DNA from: Clostridiales bacterium
GTDB lineage: Bacteria; Bacillota; Clostridia; Christensenellales; Borkfalkiaceae
Direction of reading: 5' to 3'
Assembly (NCBI GenBank): GCA_015069615.1
Contig: SVIF01000012.1
Location: forward strand, 1-48,888
Length of the DNA: 48,888 bases
Shown here: positions 15,700 to 24,030 of the stretch, piece after piece
Numbering within the stretch: position 1 is the first letter of the stretch
How the letters are laid out: the number at the start of each line of letters is the position of its first letter
The notes under the pieces: generated by a model
What the model was told of the DNA's origin: nothing
The model's input: only the letters and a program-made list of their open reading frames with translations
The model's database searches: none
Made by a program: the position numbers and the translations under genes

Positions 15700-17214
15700 A
15701 TGAAAACGTTGAAACTTCTTTTTAATAAGGTCTTTTGGGTTGCACTATTTGTTATTGTACAATGCGCTATTTTTGTGATTTCCGCAACTTATTTGTACTC
15801 CTACTTTTGGTATATCAACCTATTCTTCTCAGTGTTTGGCATAACCACGTTTTTGGTGATTGTAAACACGGAATCCACGCCCGAAATGAAACTGCCGTGG
15901 CTGGTTCTTGTATGCCTTGCCCCCCTTTTGGGTTGCGTGCTTTACGCAATGTTTTCACAAAACAACGTAAAGCGCCATTATGGAAAAAATGCGAACAAAA
16001 ACAAAGCGGTTTTTGATAGTGCGATAAAGGAAACCTTTATCCTGTCGCCCGAAGCAGAAAATTTTAACGCTTCTGGTTTGCCACGTTTACTACGTGAAAA
16101 TTGCGGTTTCCCCGCAATGCAAAATACCGAAGTAACTTATTTCCCTTTTGGTGAAAATATGTTTGAGTCCATATTGAAGGACTTGCAAAGCGCAAAGTAT
16201 TTCATTTTTATGGAATATTTCATCATTGAGCAAGGGAAAATGTGGGATTCCATTTTGGAAATTCTAAAGCAAAAGGTAAGAGAAGGGGTGGACGTTCGCG
16301 TTATTTACGATGATATAGGGTCGGCAAGGCGTCTTCGTAGTGGATATTATAAAAAACTGAGAAAGATGGGGATTTCTTGTGAAAAGTTTAATCCTTTTCG
16401 CCCTATCGTTTCGGGGGTGCATAATAACCGCGACCACCGAAAAATTACCGTAATTGACGGGCAAATTGCCTATACGGGCGGCGTAAACATTGCAGACGAA
16501 TACATCAACCAAACGCATCCTTTGGGTAAATGGAAGGATACGGCAATTCGTTTGCAAGGGGAAGTGGTAAACGCATTTACTCTTCTGTTTTTAGACTGTT
16601 ACCAAAAAATAACGGGGAAGATTTCTAACCCTACTGCTTTTTTAACGGCGGAACCTACCGCTTCTAAATTTTACGTCCAGCCTTTTGGAACCGGACCAAA
16701 GTCCGTTTATAAGGATGGGATTGCGGAAGCTATATTCTTAAATCTCATTTATTCCGCAAAAAAAACTTTATGGATTACTACACCCTATTTTATTGTTAGC
16801 CACTCCATAAAAACTGCATTGTGTGATGCTTCTTTGCGTGGGGTAGACGTACGCCTTATTACACCGCGGATTCCGGATAAAAAATTAGTTTATGCGATGA
16901 CGCGCAGTAATTATACTTCCTTACTTGCGTCTGGCGTGAATATTATGGAATATACCCCCGGATTTATCCATGCAAAAAACATGGTGGTGGATGGAACGGT
17001 TGCAATGTGCAGCACCTTAAATTTGGATTATCGAAGTTTATCTCATCACTTTGAATGTGGGGCACTTTTTTACGGCGGTCAAGCCGTATCGGATATGCAA
17101 AAGGATTTTGAAGAAACAACAAAGGAATGTGTAAAAGTTCCCGCAGATTTTCACCAAAAACCTTTAACAAGACTGATTTGTGCATTCTTACGAATTTTTG
17201 CACCTTTACTGTAA
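15700..17214 (+). CDS. cls: cardiolipin synthase (phospholipase D family)
   Basis: Membrane enzyme joining two phosphatidylglycerol molecules into cardiolipin. Two hydrophobic segments occupy roughly residues 10-30 and 40-80. Both catalytic HKD motifs are intact: HRKITVID near 244-251 and HAKNMVVD near 424-431. The length of 504 residues is normal for Firmicute Cls. The start at 15700 follows GGAGAAGAGGAA. I see no convincing consensus promoter between the upstream terminator and this gene, and none between it and cysE. Other PLD-type transferases are possible, but the two N-terminal membrane helices favour Cls. Confidence 0.9.
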   Translation: MKTLKLLFNKVFWVALFVIVQCAIFVISATYLYSYFWYINLFFSVFGITTFLVIVNTESTPEMKLPWLVLVCLAPLLGCVLYAMFSQNNVKRHYGKNANKNKAVFDSAIKETFILSPEAENFNASGLPRLLRENCGFPAMQNTEVTYFPFGENMFESILKDLQSAKYFIFMEYFIIEQGKMWDSILEILKQKVREGVDVRVIYDDIGSARRLRSGYYKKLRKMGISCEKFNPFRPIVSGVHNNRDHRKITVIDGQIAYTGGVNIADEYINQTHPLGKWKDTAIRLQGEVVNAFTLLFLDCYQKITGKISNPTAFLTAEPTASKFYVQPFGTGPKSVYKDGIAEAIFLNLIYSAKKTLWITTPYFIVSHSIKTALCDASLRGVDVRLITPRIPDKKLVYAMTRSNYTSLLASGVNIMEYTPGFIHAKNMVVDGTVAMCSTLNLDYRSLSHHFECGALFYGGQAVSDMQKDFEETTKECVKVPADFHQKPLTRLICAFLRIFAPLL

Positions 17215-17248
17215 CCGAAACTACGAAAGATAGAATATTTTATATTGA

Positions 17249-17264
17249 TAAGCATTAACGCTTA
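17249..17264 (+). repeat. small inverted repeat upstream of cysE
   Basis: TAAGC-ATTAAC-GCTTA, a perfect 5-bp dyad, lies 18 bases before the cysE start. It could be a small operator or chance. No T run follows. Confidence 0.3.
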
Positions 17265-17282
17265 AGAAAAGGACGGTGTGAA

Positions 17283-18104
17283 ATGGAACTTCGTCAAATT
17301 GAAAAAGAAATACTTAAAATCTATGACTCGCAGGAAACTACAGTTCGTAATTTCCCCACTCGTGATGACGTGAAAGGGTTTTTAAACGAACTTCGTTTTT
17401 TGTATTTTCCCGTTCTTGCCAGTGGTAAGGAAAATGCATGCCGTTCAGCATACAAACGCTTGCAAAGCGTTCAGAAACGCTTAAAAGGGATTTTACTGCC
17501 CGTGCTTGCGGGGGATAAGGTAAAAACCGAGCAAGTTGTAGCTGAATTCATGCCCCGTACTACGGATGTTTTAAAAATGCTTTTAAAAGACTTGCAAGCT
17601 TTTTATGAAGGAGATCCCGCGGCGAAAACTTTGGATGAAATTATGTTATGCTATCCCGGATTCTATGCGGTTACCCTTTATCGGATAGCGCACGAGCTGT
17701 TTTTGCTGGGCGTGCCTTACCTTCCGCGTATGATTACTGAAATCGCACACAATAAAACGGGAATTGATATTCATCCGGGCGCAAAAATCGGGGAATACTT
17801 CTTTATTGATCACGGTACGGGTATTGTCGTTGGAGAAACCACCGAAATCGGGCATCACGTTCGCTTATATCAGGGGGTAACTTTGGGTGCAAAAAGTTTC
17901 CGTCTGGATGAAGGGGGTAATCCTATAAAGGGTGGCAAACGCCATCCTACTATCGGCAATAACGTAATTATTTACGCAAATGCTACCATTTTGGGCGGTG
18001 ATACCGTTGTTGGAGACGGAGCCGTTATCGGTGGTAACGTTTGGCTTACCGAGTCGGTTGACGCAGGCAAAATCGTATATTACAATAAAGAAAAAAGAGG
18101 GTAA
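17283..18104 (+). CDS. cysE: serine O-acetyltransferase
   Basis: Acetylates L-serine with acetyl-CoA, the first step of cysteine synthesis. The N-terminal ~150 residues are helical; the C-terminal half is a left-handed beta-helix of hexapeptide repeats (IDIHPGAKIGEYFFIDHGTGIVVGETTEIG near 160-190), with the active-site loop HHVRLYQGVTLGAKS and the GGKRHPTIGNNV segment near 220. At 273 residues it belongs to the EpsC/SAT class with the longer N-terminus. The partner O-acetylserine sulfhydrylase (cysK) is not in the window. AAAAGGA lies about 10 bases before the ATG, and the next gene starts 5 bases after the stop. Confidence 0.92.
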   Translation: MELRQIEKEILKIYDSQETTVRNFPTRDDVKGFLNELRFLYFPVLASGKENACRSAYKRLQSVQKRLKGILLPVLAGDKVKTEQVVAEFMPRTTDVLKMLLKDLQAFYEGDPAAKTLDEIMLCYPGFYAVTLYRIAHELFLLGVPYLPRMITEIAHNKTGIDIHPGAKIGEYFFIDHGTGIVVGETTEIGHHVRLYQGVTLGAKSFRLDEGGNPIKGGKRHPTIGNNVIIYANATILGGDTVVGDGAVIGGNVWLTESVDAGKIVYYNKEKRG

Positions 18105-18109
18105 TAAAA

Positions 18110-18964
18110 GTGGAACTTTGTTCGTGCGGCAGTGGATTGCCTTATGAAAACTGCCATAAAAATGCAGAAGAACTAATAAAAAAATACAAAGCGCAGCGCC
18201 AGCAAACGCCCACCTTAAAAATGATAAAGAATCCCGTGCAGATAGAGGGGATTCGTGAAGCCGGAAGAATTAATTCTTTAGTTTTAGACGCCGTTAGTAA
18301 AATGATTCGGGAGGGGATAACTACCGAAGATATTAACCGCGTAGTAGATAGTGAAACACGGAAGCTTGGCGGGATCCCTGCACCCTTAAATTATGAAGGT
18401 TTTCCCAAAAGCGTATGTGTTTCCATTAATAGTCAAGTTTGCCACGGAATACCCGATAATCACACTTATTTAAAGAAAGGCGATATTGTAAACGTGGATT
18501 GTACTACAATTGTAAACGGTTATTTTGGCGATGCCAGCCGTATGTTTACCATCGGGGAAATTACACCCCAGGCGGACAGGTTGATTAAAGTTACCCGCGA
18601 AAGTATCGCGCTTGCTATTTCTAAAATCGGCCCTGGTGCACATTTGGGGGATATTGGCTTTTATATCAACCGCTTAGCGGTTAAAAATGGGTTTTCTGTG
18701 GTGCGCGAAGTGGGTGGGCACGGCGTTGGGCTTGCCATGCACGAAGATCCCTTTGTTGCGCACGTGGGAGACTTGGGGCGCGGTATGGTACTTCTTCCCG
18801 GTATGGTGTTTACCATTGAGCCTATGATTAACGCAGGAAAGCGCGGTGTGTTTGTAGATGCAGCAAACGGATGGACAATCTACACGGCAGACGGCAGTCT
18901 TTCCGCACAAGAAGAAAGCACCGTTTTGATTACCGAAACGGGCGTGGAAATTCTTTCAAAATAA
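18110..18964 (+). CDS. map: methionine aminopeptidase type I with N-terminal SEC-C zinc motif
   Basis: Removes the initiator Met from new proteins. Residues 1-16 carry a SEC-C type zinc motif (CSCGSGLPYENCHK), as in many clostridial MetAPs with an extra N-terminal domain. The pita-bread catalytic domain follows with the metal ligands: NVDCTTIVNGYFGDASR near 127-144 (two Asp), GGHGVGLAMHEDPF near 203-216 (His), FTIEPMI near 233 (Glu) and QEESTVLI near 267 (Glu). The start is GTG at 18110 with GAGGG ahead; the SEC-C Cys residues at 4 and 6 require it. The stop overlaps mutY by one base. Confidence 0.93.
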   Translation: MELCSCGSGLPYENCHKNAEELIKKYKAQRQQTPTLKMIKNPVQIEGIREAGRINSLVLDAVSKMIREGITTEDINRVVDSETRKLGGIPAPLNYEGFPKSVCVSINSQVCHGIPDNHTYLKKGDIVNVDCTTIVNGYFGDASRMFTIGEITPQADRLIKVTRESIALAISKIGPGAHLGDIGFYINRLAVKNGFSVVREVGGHGVGLAMHEDPFVAHVGDLGRGMVLLPGMVFTIEPMINAGKRGVFVDAANGWTIYTADGSLSAQEESTVLITETGVEILSK

Positions 18965-19998
18965 TGGAACGCCTAAACCAAATTATAGAAAAACTGTTAC
19001 AATGGTATCCGGCGCACTGTAGGGAATTGCCATGGCGAAAAACCGTTACCCCTTACCGTGTTTGGGTTTCTGAAATTATGTTACAGCAAACGCGTGTGGA
19101 AGCAGTACGCGGTTATTTTGAACGCTTTATTTCGCGTTTTCCCACAATTCAATCGCTTGCAAAGGCAAGTGAAGAAGAGTTGATGAAATATTGGGAAGGC
19201 TTAGGCTACTATTCGCGCGCAAGAAATTTATTAAAAGCCGCCCGTGTAATCGTTGAAAAGTTTAGTGGGGAGTTTCCTTCTCGGTACGAAGAGATTATTG
19301 CGCTTCCCGGCATTGGCACGTATACGGCAGGGGCAATTGCTTCTATTGCCTTTGGTCTCCCTACACCCGCGGTAGATGGTAACGTGTTGCGCGTTTATTC
19401 GCGTGTGTTTGCAGATGATAGGGACGTGCTTTCGGAAAGAACGAAAAAGGACGTAATAAACGCCTTACAAGGTGTATACCCTACGGGAAAGTCCGCAACA
19501 ATTCTTACGCAAAGCTTAATGGAACTAGGGGCAATTGTTTGCGTTCCTAACGGACAGCCACATTGCGACATATGTCCACTTGCGCAAATTTGCCTATCTA
19601 ATCAGCGCGGTGAACAAACGTTACGCCCTAACAGAAAAGAAAAAAACGCAAGGAAAGTATATAATTTAAGCGTTTTTTTACTAAAAGCGGGGAATAAAAT
19701 CGCCGTGGAAAAACGGCAGGATCATGGTGTTTTGTTCGGACAATATCAGTTCCCTTGCTTGTACGGTGATTTAGGAATTGATAATTGTGTGGAATATTTA
19801 GTAAAGCAAGGCGCAAAACACCTAAGCCCGTTATATGAAAAAAACGAAACGCACGTATTTACACACGTTTTATGGAATATGAAAGTTTTTGCATTTACTT
19901 GTGATCAGCCGTTCGGTTCTTTCCGTTGGGCAACCGAAGAAGAAATTCAAAAGCAAATTGCCCTTCCTTCGGCATTTCGCAAATTTTTGCCTTTATAG
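18964..19998 (+). CDS. mutY: A/G-specific adenine DNA glycosylase MutY
   Basis: Excises adenine mispaired with 8-oxoguanine. The N-terminal glycosylase domain shows RELPWRKTVTPYRVWVSEIMLQQTRVE near residues 21-46, the helix-hairpin-helix LPGIGTYTAGAIASIAFG near 115-132 and the catalytic Asp in PAVDGNVLRV near 137. Four Cys for a 4Fe-4S cluster are spaced C-x7-C-x2-C-x5-C near 190-206, one residue longer than the textbook first gap. A NUDIX-like C-terminal domain (GVLFGQYQFP near 258) completes about 345 residues. ATG 18964 overlaps the map stop (TAATG); extending further upstream would run through map in another frame. Confidence 0.93.
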   Translation: MERLNQIIEKLLQWYPAHCRELPWRKTVTPYRVWVSEIMLQQTRVEAVRGYFERFISRFPTIQSLAKASEEELMKYWEGLGYYSRARNLLKAARVIVEKFSGEFPSRYEEIIALPGIGTYTAGAIASIAFGLPTPAVDGNVLRVYSRVFADDRDVLSERTKKDVINALQGVYPTGKSATILTQSLMELGAIVCVPNGQPHCDICPLAQICLSNQRGEQTLRPNRKEKNARKVYNLSVFLLKAGNKIAVEKRQDHGVLFGQYQFPCLYGDLGIDNCVEYLVKQGAKHLSPLYEKNETHVFTHVLWNMKVFAFTCDQPFGSFRWATEEEIQKQIALPSAFRKFLPL

Positions 19999-20006
19999 GA
20001 GAAGTT

Positions 20007-20780
20007 ATGTATCCCCATCCTGTGTTTTTGGGTATGAATTTATACGATTTGCTCACCGCCTTTGGTTTATTGGCGGCGCTTATCGTGTTCCGCTATTATT
20101 TAGAAGCAAGAGAAATGCCAAGAAAATATCAGTTGATTTTTTTAGGAATTGCAATCCCAGCAGTCTGTATCGGATATTTAGCTGCCGCTTTATTTCAAGC
20201 GTTTTATGATTATTTGGCTACCGGCGTTTTTGCCTTTGGTGCCATTACTTTTATGGGTGGGCTTATCGGCGGCGCCGTGTTTTATTTGCTTTGCACGTGG
20301 TTTATCGGAAAAATTGCGTTCACCAAGGAGAAACAAAAGGAGTTTTTCGGTATGTTTTTGCATATCGTTGACGTAGCGCCTTGCTGTATTGCCATTGCAC
20401 ATGCATTTGGTAGGTTAGGTTGTTTATTCGGCGGATGTTGTTACGGAAAGGAAACCCATGCTTGGTACGGCGTTTCCACCCCCTTTGAAACGCATAAAGT
20501 TGTACCTTTACAACTGTTTGAAGCATTGTTTTTGTTCGGACTTTTTGCATTTTTAACCTATTTATTTTTTAAAAAGAAAAAGCTTTTGCCCATGCCCGTA
20601 TATTTAATCGGTTATGGAATTTGGCGTTTTGTGATAGAGTTTTTCCGTTCAGATGAACGGGGCGCAACTATAATTTCTGCATTTACTCCTTCACAATTAA
20701 CCTCACTTCTTTCCGTTCTATTGGGAGTAGTGCTGCTATATCGGTATTTTTTCATAAAAAAACAAAAAGATTTTAATTAA
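20007..20780 (+). CDS. lgt: prolipoprotein diacylglyceryl transferase (Lgt)-like membrane protein
   Basis: Seven or so hydrophobic segments and the Lgt family layout are visible. The central motif, HAFGRLGCLFGGCCYG near residues 133-148, corresponds to the conserved arginine-containing motif, but in the Cys-rich form seen in a divergent Lgt subgroup and not the common RxGNFxNGE. Later, IWRFVIEFFRSDERG near 204-218 supplies the second conserved Arg/Glu region. Length 258 is typical. If functional, it transfers diacylglycerol to the lipobox Cys of proteins such as LivJ. Start at ATG 20007, with AGGAG overlapping the mutY stop. Whether it is the main Lgt of the cell or a paralog with another substrate is open. 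Confidence 0.72.
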   Translation: MYPHPVFLGMNLYDLLTAFGLLAALIVFRYYLEAREMPRKYQLIFLGIAIPAVCIGYLAAALFQAFYDYLATGVFAFGAITFMGGLIGGAVFYLLCTWFIGKIAFTKEKQKEFFGMFLHIVDVAPCCIAIAHAFGRLGCLFGGCCYGKETHAWYGVSTPFETHKVVPLQLFEALFLFGLFAFLTYLFFKKKKLLPMPVYLIGYGIWRFVIEFFRSDERGATIISAFTPSQLTSLLSVLLGVVLLYRYFFIKKQKDFN

Positions 20781-20784
20781 GTTA

Positions 20785-20813
20785 TTGACAAAACAAGTGA
20801 TACATGATATAAT
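20785..20813 (+). promoter_or_regulatory. sigmaA-type consensus promoter for the small gene at 20845
   Basis: TTGACA (20785-20790) and TATAAT (20808-20813), both full consensus, have a 17-base spacer. They begin 5 bases after the lgt-like stop and point at a monocistronic unit ending at the terminator 21172-21204. The perfect hexamers suggest strong expression. Confidence 0.9.
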
Positions 20814-20844
20814 TTAACAAATTGTAATGATTTGGAGGGGTAAT

Positions 20845-21159
20845 ATGTTTTACGGCACTTATGCATACAAAATTAAAAAAAGATTTGGTTATAAAACCGG
20901 CACTTTAGCAATTGACGTAGATCAACAAGCACAAACCTTAGTTGGTAAAATCAACTTAAAGGGGCACACGATTGATATGCGCGGTAAGGTTGACGGCCAC
21001 AGAATTGAGTTCTATGGTTCGCGCGTTACGAAGCACACCACCTACTATTTTAACGTAGGTGCGTACTCTCAAGATGACGGTAAAACTTTTGCTGGGAAGA
21101 TGGAACATAAAGGTTGCCGTGAAGGGAAAGATTTCTACGCAGAAAGAATTGAAGATTAA
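20845..21159 (+). CDS. hypothetical protein, 104 residues, strongly expressed monocistron
   Basis: I do not recognise this family. The protein is basic and polar with alternating beta-strand-like stretches (TGTLAIDV, TLVGKINLKGHTIDMRGKVDG, RIEFYGSR, TYYFNVGAY, FAGKMEHKG), no signal peptide, no membrane helix and one Cys (near 93). It looks like a small all-beta cytosolic protein, perhaps a lipocalin- or barrel-like fold, but that is only impression. I chose ATG 20845 behind GGAGGGG (20834-20840); an ATG at 20827 lies before the ribosome site. It has a perfect-consensus promoter, a near-perfect ribosome site and a strong terminator of its own, all signs of high expression. Confidence 0.8.
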   Translation: MFYGTYAYKIKKRFGYKTGTLAIDVDQQAQTLVGKINLKGHTIDMRGKVDGHRIEFYGSRVTKHTTYYFNVGAYSQDDGKTFAGKMEHKGCREGKDFYAERIED

Positions 21160-21171
21160 TTTTTGTAATTT

Positions 21172-21204
21172 AAAACAGGTTTCCGATTTGGAAACCTGTT
21201 TTTT
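21172..21204 (+). terminator. strong intrinsic terminator
   Basis: AACAGGTTTCC pairs perfectly with GGAAACCTGTT around GATTT, flanked by A on the left and six T on the right. It ends the 20845-21159 unit. Because of the A/T flanks it may also act on transcripts from the minus-strand gene at 21252-21488. Confidence 0.92.
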
Positions 21205-21251
21205 ATGTATCAAGTATACCCCAAAATGGGGCGTATAAATGGTGAATTCCT

Positions 21252-21488
21252 TTATCTATTGTTTAAATACCGCGCTTCAATATCATAATCCAAGCCCAGT
21301 TTTTTATAATCTTCGCATTGTTGTAAAATTTCCAAACATTCTACGTACGCAATGCGCTCCCCCTTAATAAAAGCGGCATGTTCACGGTCTTTGGGGCGCG
21401 CCTCGTCAATTTCAAACAAGCAAATTTCTAAGCAGTTGATTAAATGGGGCAAAATTTCGTCCATAGGAATTTTATCTTGTGTTGACAT
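21252..21488 (-). CDS. hypothetical protein, 78 residues, minus strand
   Basis: I do not recognise this family. It is the only credible minus-strand gene in the window. The product is small, acidic and mostly helical, with three Cys (LINCLEICLFEIDEARPKDREHA... and EILQQCEDYKKLG) and no membrane segment. A GAGG ribosome site (21500-21503 on the + strand, read in reverse) sits seven bases ahead of the ATG. It faces the terminator 21172-21204, which could close both transcripts. No clear consensus promoter was found on this strand. The real-gene call rests on the ribosome site, the uninterrupted reading frame and the absence of a competing + strand gene. Confidence 0.6.
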   Translation of the reverse strand: MSTQDKIPMDEILPHLINCLEICLFEIDEARPKDREHAAFIKGERIAYVECLEILQQCEDYKKLGLDYDIEARYLNNR

Positions 21489-21645
21489 ATATAAACCTCA
21501 CATAAAAATATAACACACGTAAACCGCAGTATTATGTTAACATATAACGGAAAACGGACTTGTACTCGTGGTAGAATACGAACATGCTGGAAAAAGTTTT
21601 CGGATTACTTTTATTGTTTTTATGAAATAGAATCTAAAACGTTTG

Positions 21646-21674
21646 GCGGGTGCAAATTGTTGCACCTGCTTTTT
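21646..21674 (+). terminator. orphan intrinsic terminator in the 21489-21783 gap
   Basis: GCGGGTGCAA (21646-21655) pairs with 21660-21669 (one G-U) around ATTG, followed by five T. No recognised + strand gene precedes it back to 21205. The gap 21489-21645 before it holds only the start of the minus-strand gene and a 13-codon Leu-rich ORF (21584-21625) without ribosome site. It could end an unannotated small RNA. Confidence 0.75.
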
Positions 21675-21747
21675 CGTATAGTATAAACTAAATTCTCTTG
21701 TTTTGCAAGAAAAATAGCTAAAGTTATAAAAGATAAGTAAAAAACTC

Positions 21748-21776
21748 TTTTCAAAAACGCAAAAAAGTGGTAAAAT
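21748..21776 (+). promoter_or_regulatory. probable promoter giving a leaderless U32 transcript
   Basis: TTTTCA (21748-21753) and TAAAAT (21771-21776) have a 17-base spacer. The -10 ends only seven bases before the first ATG (21784), so transcription would start at or next to the start codon. No Shine-Dalgarno sequence is seen upstream of 21784. Confidence 0.55.
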
Positions 21777-21783
21777 ATTACGT

Positions 21784-24027
21784 ATGATGGAAATTTTAGC
21801 GCCTGCGGGCGGAAAACAAGGCTTTTACGCTGCGGTAAACGCAGGGGCGGACGCCGTATATCTTGGGCTAAAAGATTTTTCTGCGCGTGCTTCGGCAGAA
21901 AATTTCACCTTTGAAGAGTTGAGTGAAATTTTAGCGTATGCAAAACCTTTCGGTGTAAAAGTTTATCTAACCGTTAACACGGTTTTAAAGGATGGAGAAT
22001 TAGCCTTAGCCGAAGAAAATATCGTTCACGCTTGGAATTTGGGTGTGGATGCGTTTATTGTGCAAGACTTTTATTTTGGCGCTAAAATGAAAACCCTCTA
22101 TCCCGAAATTGTTTTTCATTTATCAACGCAGGCTGGCGTGAGTAACGTGTTTTTTGCAAAGTATGCAAAAGCAATGGGGTATAGTCGTGTGGTTTTGTCG
22201 CGCGAAACCCCTATTAAGGAAATCAAAGCAATCGCATCTATTATTGAAACGGAAGTATTTATACAAGGTGCGCTTTGCACATGTTTTTCGGGGCATTGCT
22301 ATTTTTCTTCTTTCGTTGGGGGAAATAGTGGAAATCGCGGAAGATGTAAACAGCCTTGCCGTAAAAAATATTCTTTCCATAAGGATGGGTGGAATACAAC
22401 CCCTTCGTATGCTATTTCGCTTGCGGATTTAAGCGTAGGGGAATACGTAAACGAATTAAAGGAAGCGGGCGTGTCTTCCTTAAAGATTGAAGGTCGGATG
22501 CGTAGGCCCGAATACTCCGCTGCGGCTACCGAATATTACCGCGCTTTGATTGATGGGGAACCTATATCCTTAGCAAGATTAAGCCGTGTGTACAATCGTG
22601 GCGATTATACGCGCGGATATCTTGCGGGGCAGGATAAAAAACTGATTTCGGATAAAATTCAAAACCATAAGGGTGTAAAAATCGGAACGGTGCAAGAAAT
22701 TCGTGGGAATACTTGCTTGGTCCGTTCTTCGTACGTGCCATCGGTTGGCGATGGGTTTAAGATGATTAACGAAATAGGGGAAACGGGGGGCGGCATCTAT
22801 AAAAACGCCCGCCAAACACCCTTTGGATTTTACGTGTCTTACGGCGGCAGCGTTTCGGTTGGGGATGCCGTACATATTACCACGGATGTGGCGCTAAATC
22901 AGGAGTTGCTTTCCAAAAAACGATTACTTCCCGTAAGCCTTAATGCCTGTTTAACCGAAGGAAAAGCGGAACTTAGATTAACTTGCAACGAAGTGGAAAT
23001 AACTGTGGAAAGTGATGATGTTTTACTTGCAAAAACGGCGCCCATGACCAAAAAGCAAGTTGCCGAACAAATCTTAAAAACAGGGGAATATCCTGTGGAA
23101 ATTATAGAAAAAAAGATTTCCGTTGCACCGGGGCTATTTATCACCAAAGGCAATTTAAACGCGCTTAGAAGATCCGCTTACGAAAAACTGTTCGCGCTAT
23201 TGAGTGAAAATAAAAACGCACAAATGAATTGCTTAAATGCGTTTAGTAGTCCTTCTAAAAAAGGCGAAGAAAGAACCGGACGTGAAGAATTTGCCGTTAT
23301 TACAGATAACGTGGATTTTCCCGTAAATGCGTTTACTTCTTTAATTTACGCGCCTACGGACTATCACGATACCGAAGAAATTACCGCCCTATTTGAAAAA
23401 ACGAAAAATTATGCGGTGAACGTTTATCTGTACTTGCCCCCCTTCTTTACCGAGGACGACGCAAAAGTGGTTTATCCCTATATTAAACGCTTTTACGGTG
23501 TTTTCGCGCAAAGCCTATATGGTGTGGAATTTGCAAACCGCTTAAAAATGCCCTTATTTTTAGGGGAAGAATGCAATTTTACAAACCAAATTGATTTAGA
23601 AGGGGCAACGAATTCGTTTGCCGAACGTATTACGCTTTCCAAGGAACTTTCCCTATCTGAAATAGAAAGCCTATCGCAGTTTAAAGCGTTCGTTCCCAGT
23701 CTGGGAGCAATTAAACTGATGCAACTTTGTTATTGCCCCATGGGGAAAACGTGTAAAACTTGCCGTGTTCCTGGCACGTTCGTGATGCGGGATGAGGCAA
23801 AACGTGAATTCCCCGTTAGAAGATATCGCCTAAACGGTTGTAAGTTTGAAGTGTTTAATAATGCTTCGCTGTTACCGCCTAAATTCTTTGATAAAAATTT
23901 GTTAAACTTCTTATCGTTAACTTCGGCAGAGCGGACAGGAATTGCAACGGCAATTCCTAATCTTAACGCTTGCAAAAAGGTGTTAAAAACAATCACTGGC
24001 GGACATTTTGTAAAAGGTGTAGAATAA
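21784..24027 (+). CDS. U32 family peptidase / RlhA-like 23S rRNA hydroxylation protein
   Basis: Begins with the U32 signature MEILAPAGGKQGFYAAVNAGADAVYLGL. The family motif appears as EVFIQGALCTCFSGHCYFSSF near residues 157-177, with Gln where many members have His, and further Cys follow (GRCKQPCRKKYSF). LKIEGRMRRPEYSAAATEYYR near 238 is typical. The C-terminal ~350 residues match the layout of long U32 members (DUF3656-like), with a Cys cluster near 646-660 (LCYCPMGKTCKTCR). At 747 residues this is the long class, related to E. coli RlhA, which hydroxylates C2501 of 23S rRNA; peptidase activity is doubtful. MutS2 begins 3 bases later. MM start: either ATG is possible. Confidence 0.85.
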   Translation: MMEILAPAGGKQGFYAAVNAGADAVYLGLKDFSARASAENFTFEELSEILAYAKPFGVKVYLTVNTVLKDGELALAEENIVHAWNLGVDAFIVQDFYFGAKMKTLYPEIVFHLSTQAGVSNVFFAKYAKAMGYSRVVLSRETPIKEIKAIASIIETEVFIQGALCTCFSGHCYFSSFVGGNSGNRGRCKQPCRKKYSFHKDGWNTTPSYAISLADLSVGEYVNELKEAGVSSLKIEGRMRRPEYSAAATEYYRALIDGEPISLARLSRVYNRGDYTRGYLAGQDKKLISDKIQNHKGVKIGTVQEIRGNTCLVRSSYVPSVGDGFKMINEIGETGGGIYKNARQTPFGFYVSYGGSVSVGDAVHITTDVALNQELLSKKRLLPVSLNACLTEGKAELRLTCNEVEITVESDDVLLAKTAPMTKKQVAEQILKTGEYPVEIIEKKISVAPGLFITKGNLNALRRSAYEKLFALLSENKNAQMNCLNAFSSPSKKGEERTGREEFAVITDNVDFPVNAFTSLIYAPTDYHDTEEITALFEKTKNYAVNVYLYLPPFFTEDDAKVVYPYIKRFYGVFAQSLYGVEFANRLKMPLFLGEECNFTNQIDLEGATNSFAERITLSKELSLSEIESLSQFKAFVPSLGAIKLMQLCYCPMGKTCKTCRVPGTFVMRDEAKREFPVRRYRLNGCKFEVFNNASLLPPKFFDKNLLNFLSLTSAERTGIATAIPNLNACKKVLKTITGGHFVKGVE

Positions 24028-24030
24028 AGA

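Noticed and set aside
21584-21625. 13-codon Leu-rich ORF (MLEKVFGLLLLFL) before the orphan terminator, as a second attenuator
   Set aside because: No Shine-Dalgarno, no segment complementary to the terminator arms, and the downstream U32 gene is not an amino acid gene and seems to have its own promoter.
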